From Candidatus Tariuqbacter arcticus (lineage in GTDB: Bacteria > Electryoneota > Tariuqbacteria > Tariuqbacterales > Tariuqbacteraceae), in NCBI GenBank assembly GCA_013202315.1, contig JABMRZ010000146.1:1-7257 (forward strand): a stretch of DNA of 7,257 bases, read 5' to 3'. Made by a program: the position numbers and the translations under genes. The notes beneath the pieces are model-generated. The model ran no database searches. It worked only from the letters and a program-made list of their open reading frames with translations, and had not been told where the DNA came from. Every line of letters begins with the position of its first letter. The first letter of the stretch is position 1. Below, piece after piece: positions 6,756 to 7,257 of the stretch.

Positions 6756-6776
6756 TATAATTTCAATAATATGGAG
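6756..6776 (+). promoter_or_regulatory. Possible -10 element and ribosome binding site of yajC
   Basis: A perfect TATAAT at 6756-6761 lies in the 37-base gap before yajC, but no good -35 is found 16-18 bases upstream. GGAG at 6773-6776 stands five bases before the ATG and is a well-placed Shine-Dalgarno site. The latter supports the ATG at 6782 over the in-frame ATG at 6803. Confidence 0.4.
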
Positions 6777-6781
6777 TAAAA

Positions 6782-7141
6782 ATGTTGTTACACTTTTTAG
6801 CAATGACAACGCCGCAGGGCGAAGGCGGCGCGCAAGGCGGCGGTGGGATTATGACTTTCCTGCCCTGGATAGCCATCATCCTGATTTTCTATTTCCTGCT
6901 CATCCGCCCGCAAGCCAAGCGTCAGAAACAGCATCAGCAAATGCTGCGGCAATTGAGAAAAGGTGACAAAATTGTCACCTCCGGCGGTGTTCATGGGGTT
7001 ATCGTGGGCATCAAAGAAAATTCCAATGTCCTCACCGTAAAAATCGCCGATAAAGTGCGAGTCGAGGTTGAGCGGAGTTCCATCACTCGTGTAATACTCG
7101 GCGATTCTGAGGATGATGCAAAGAAGAGTGATTTATCGTAA
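6782..7141 (+). CDS. yajC: Sec translocon accessory subunit YajC
   Basis: YajC is a small inner-membrane protein that associates with SecDF and the SecYEG channel in protein export. The protein has 119 residues, close to the 110 of E. coli. A short Gly/Gln-rich N-terminal stretch (9-22) precedes the single membrane helix (~23-42). The family signature LLIRPQAKRQKQHQQ (39-53) follows, with positive charges placing the C-terminus in the cytoplasm. The soluble domain contains GDKIVTSGGVHGVIVGI (61-77) and VEVERSSITRVI (94-105), both conserved. It has its own ribosome binding site and lies 37 bases after the PAS gene. In many genomes it sits between tgt and secD-secF; here tgt is upstream but separated by the PAS gene. 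The 116 bases after it hold no recognisable gene or strong terminator, so transcription may continue into a downstream secD. Confidence 0.95.
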   Translation: MLLHFLAMTTPQGEGGAQGGGGIMTFLPWIAIILIFYFLLIRPQAKRQKQHQQMLRQLRKGDKIVTSGGVHGVIVGIKENSNVLTVKIADKVRVEVERSSITRVILGDSEDDAKKSDLS

Positions 7142-7257
7142 CAGTAAACGATAGACTATAGACCGGTTTCCGGGTAGTTGCGGGATTAACCTGAATTATT
7201 ATAGCCATTCTTAAAAATAATGTCTTATCTTATCTACATTTAAATAATATTCTAAGT

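Noticed and set aside
7162..7175. ACCGG-TTT-CCGGGT hairpin after yajC
   Set aside because: The stem is short and bulged and no T-run follows, so it does not support an intrinsic terminator call.

Overview
The window carries six protein-coding genes, all on the + strand. Coding regions are compact and of medium GC; the short spacers between them are AT-rich. It looks like chromosomal DNA from an uncultured, probably diderm bacterium with a housekeeping translation and secretion neighbourhood. The prfA-prmC-tgt order with a nearby yajC, and the style of the proteins, would fit a deep-branching group such as the FCB assemblage or a candidate phylum. That placement is only an impression; no marker here fixes the phylum.

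Region 1 (1-2515): after a 190-base AT-rich leader comes one large gene for a 774-residue protein with a domain combination I do not recognise from any described system. From the N-terminus it has a tubulin/FtsZ-superfamily GTPase domain, closest by motif to archaeal CetZ. Next come a very acidic linker with a duplicated short motif, a single membrane-spanning helix, a YkuD (L,D-transpeptidase) fold whose catalytic His and Cys are both replaced, and an NTF2-like domain of the kind found at the C-terminus of some L,D-transpeptidases. Read literally, this joins a cytoplasmic polymer-type GTPase through the inner membrane to a periplasmic, probably peptidoglycan-binding pseudoenzyme. It is the outstanding item in the window.

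Region 2 (2516-2768): a spacer holding a possible promoter and an imperfect inverted repeat of a type that looks like a dispersed, REP-like intergenic element.

Region 3 (2769-5808): a tightly packed prfA-prmC-tgt operon with 4-base and 16-base overlaps. Release factor 1 and the methyltransferase that modifies its GGQ glutamine are adjacent and probably translationally coupled. Tgt, which inserts the queuosine precursor into tRNA, follows.

Region 4 (5809-7257): a spacer with a short direct repeat, then a small membrane-anchored PAS protein ending in a four-cysteine domain, then yajC (Sec translocon accessory subunit), then 116 bases with no gene. In many bacteria tgt is followed directly by yajC-secD-secF, so the PAS gene looks like an insertion into that block; secD is the expected next gene beyond the right edge.
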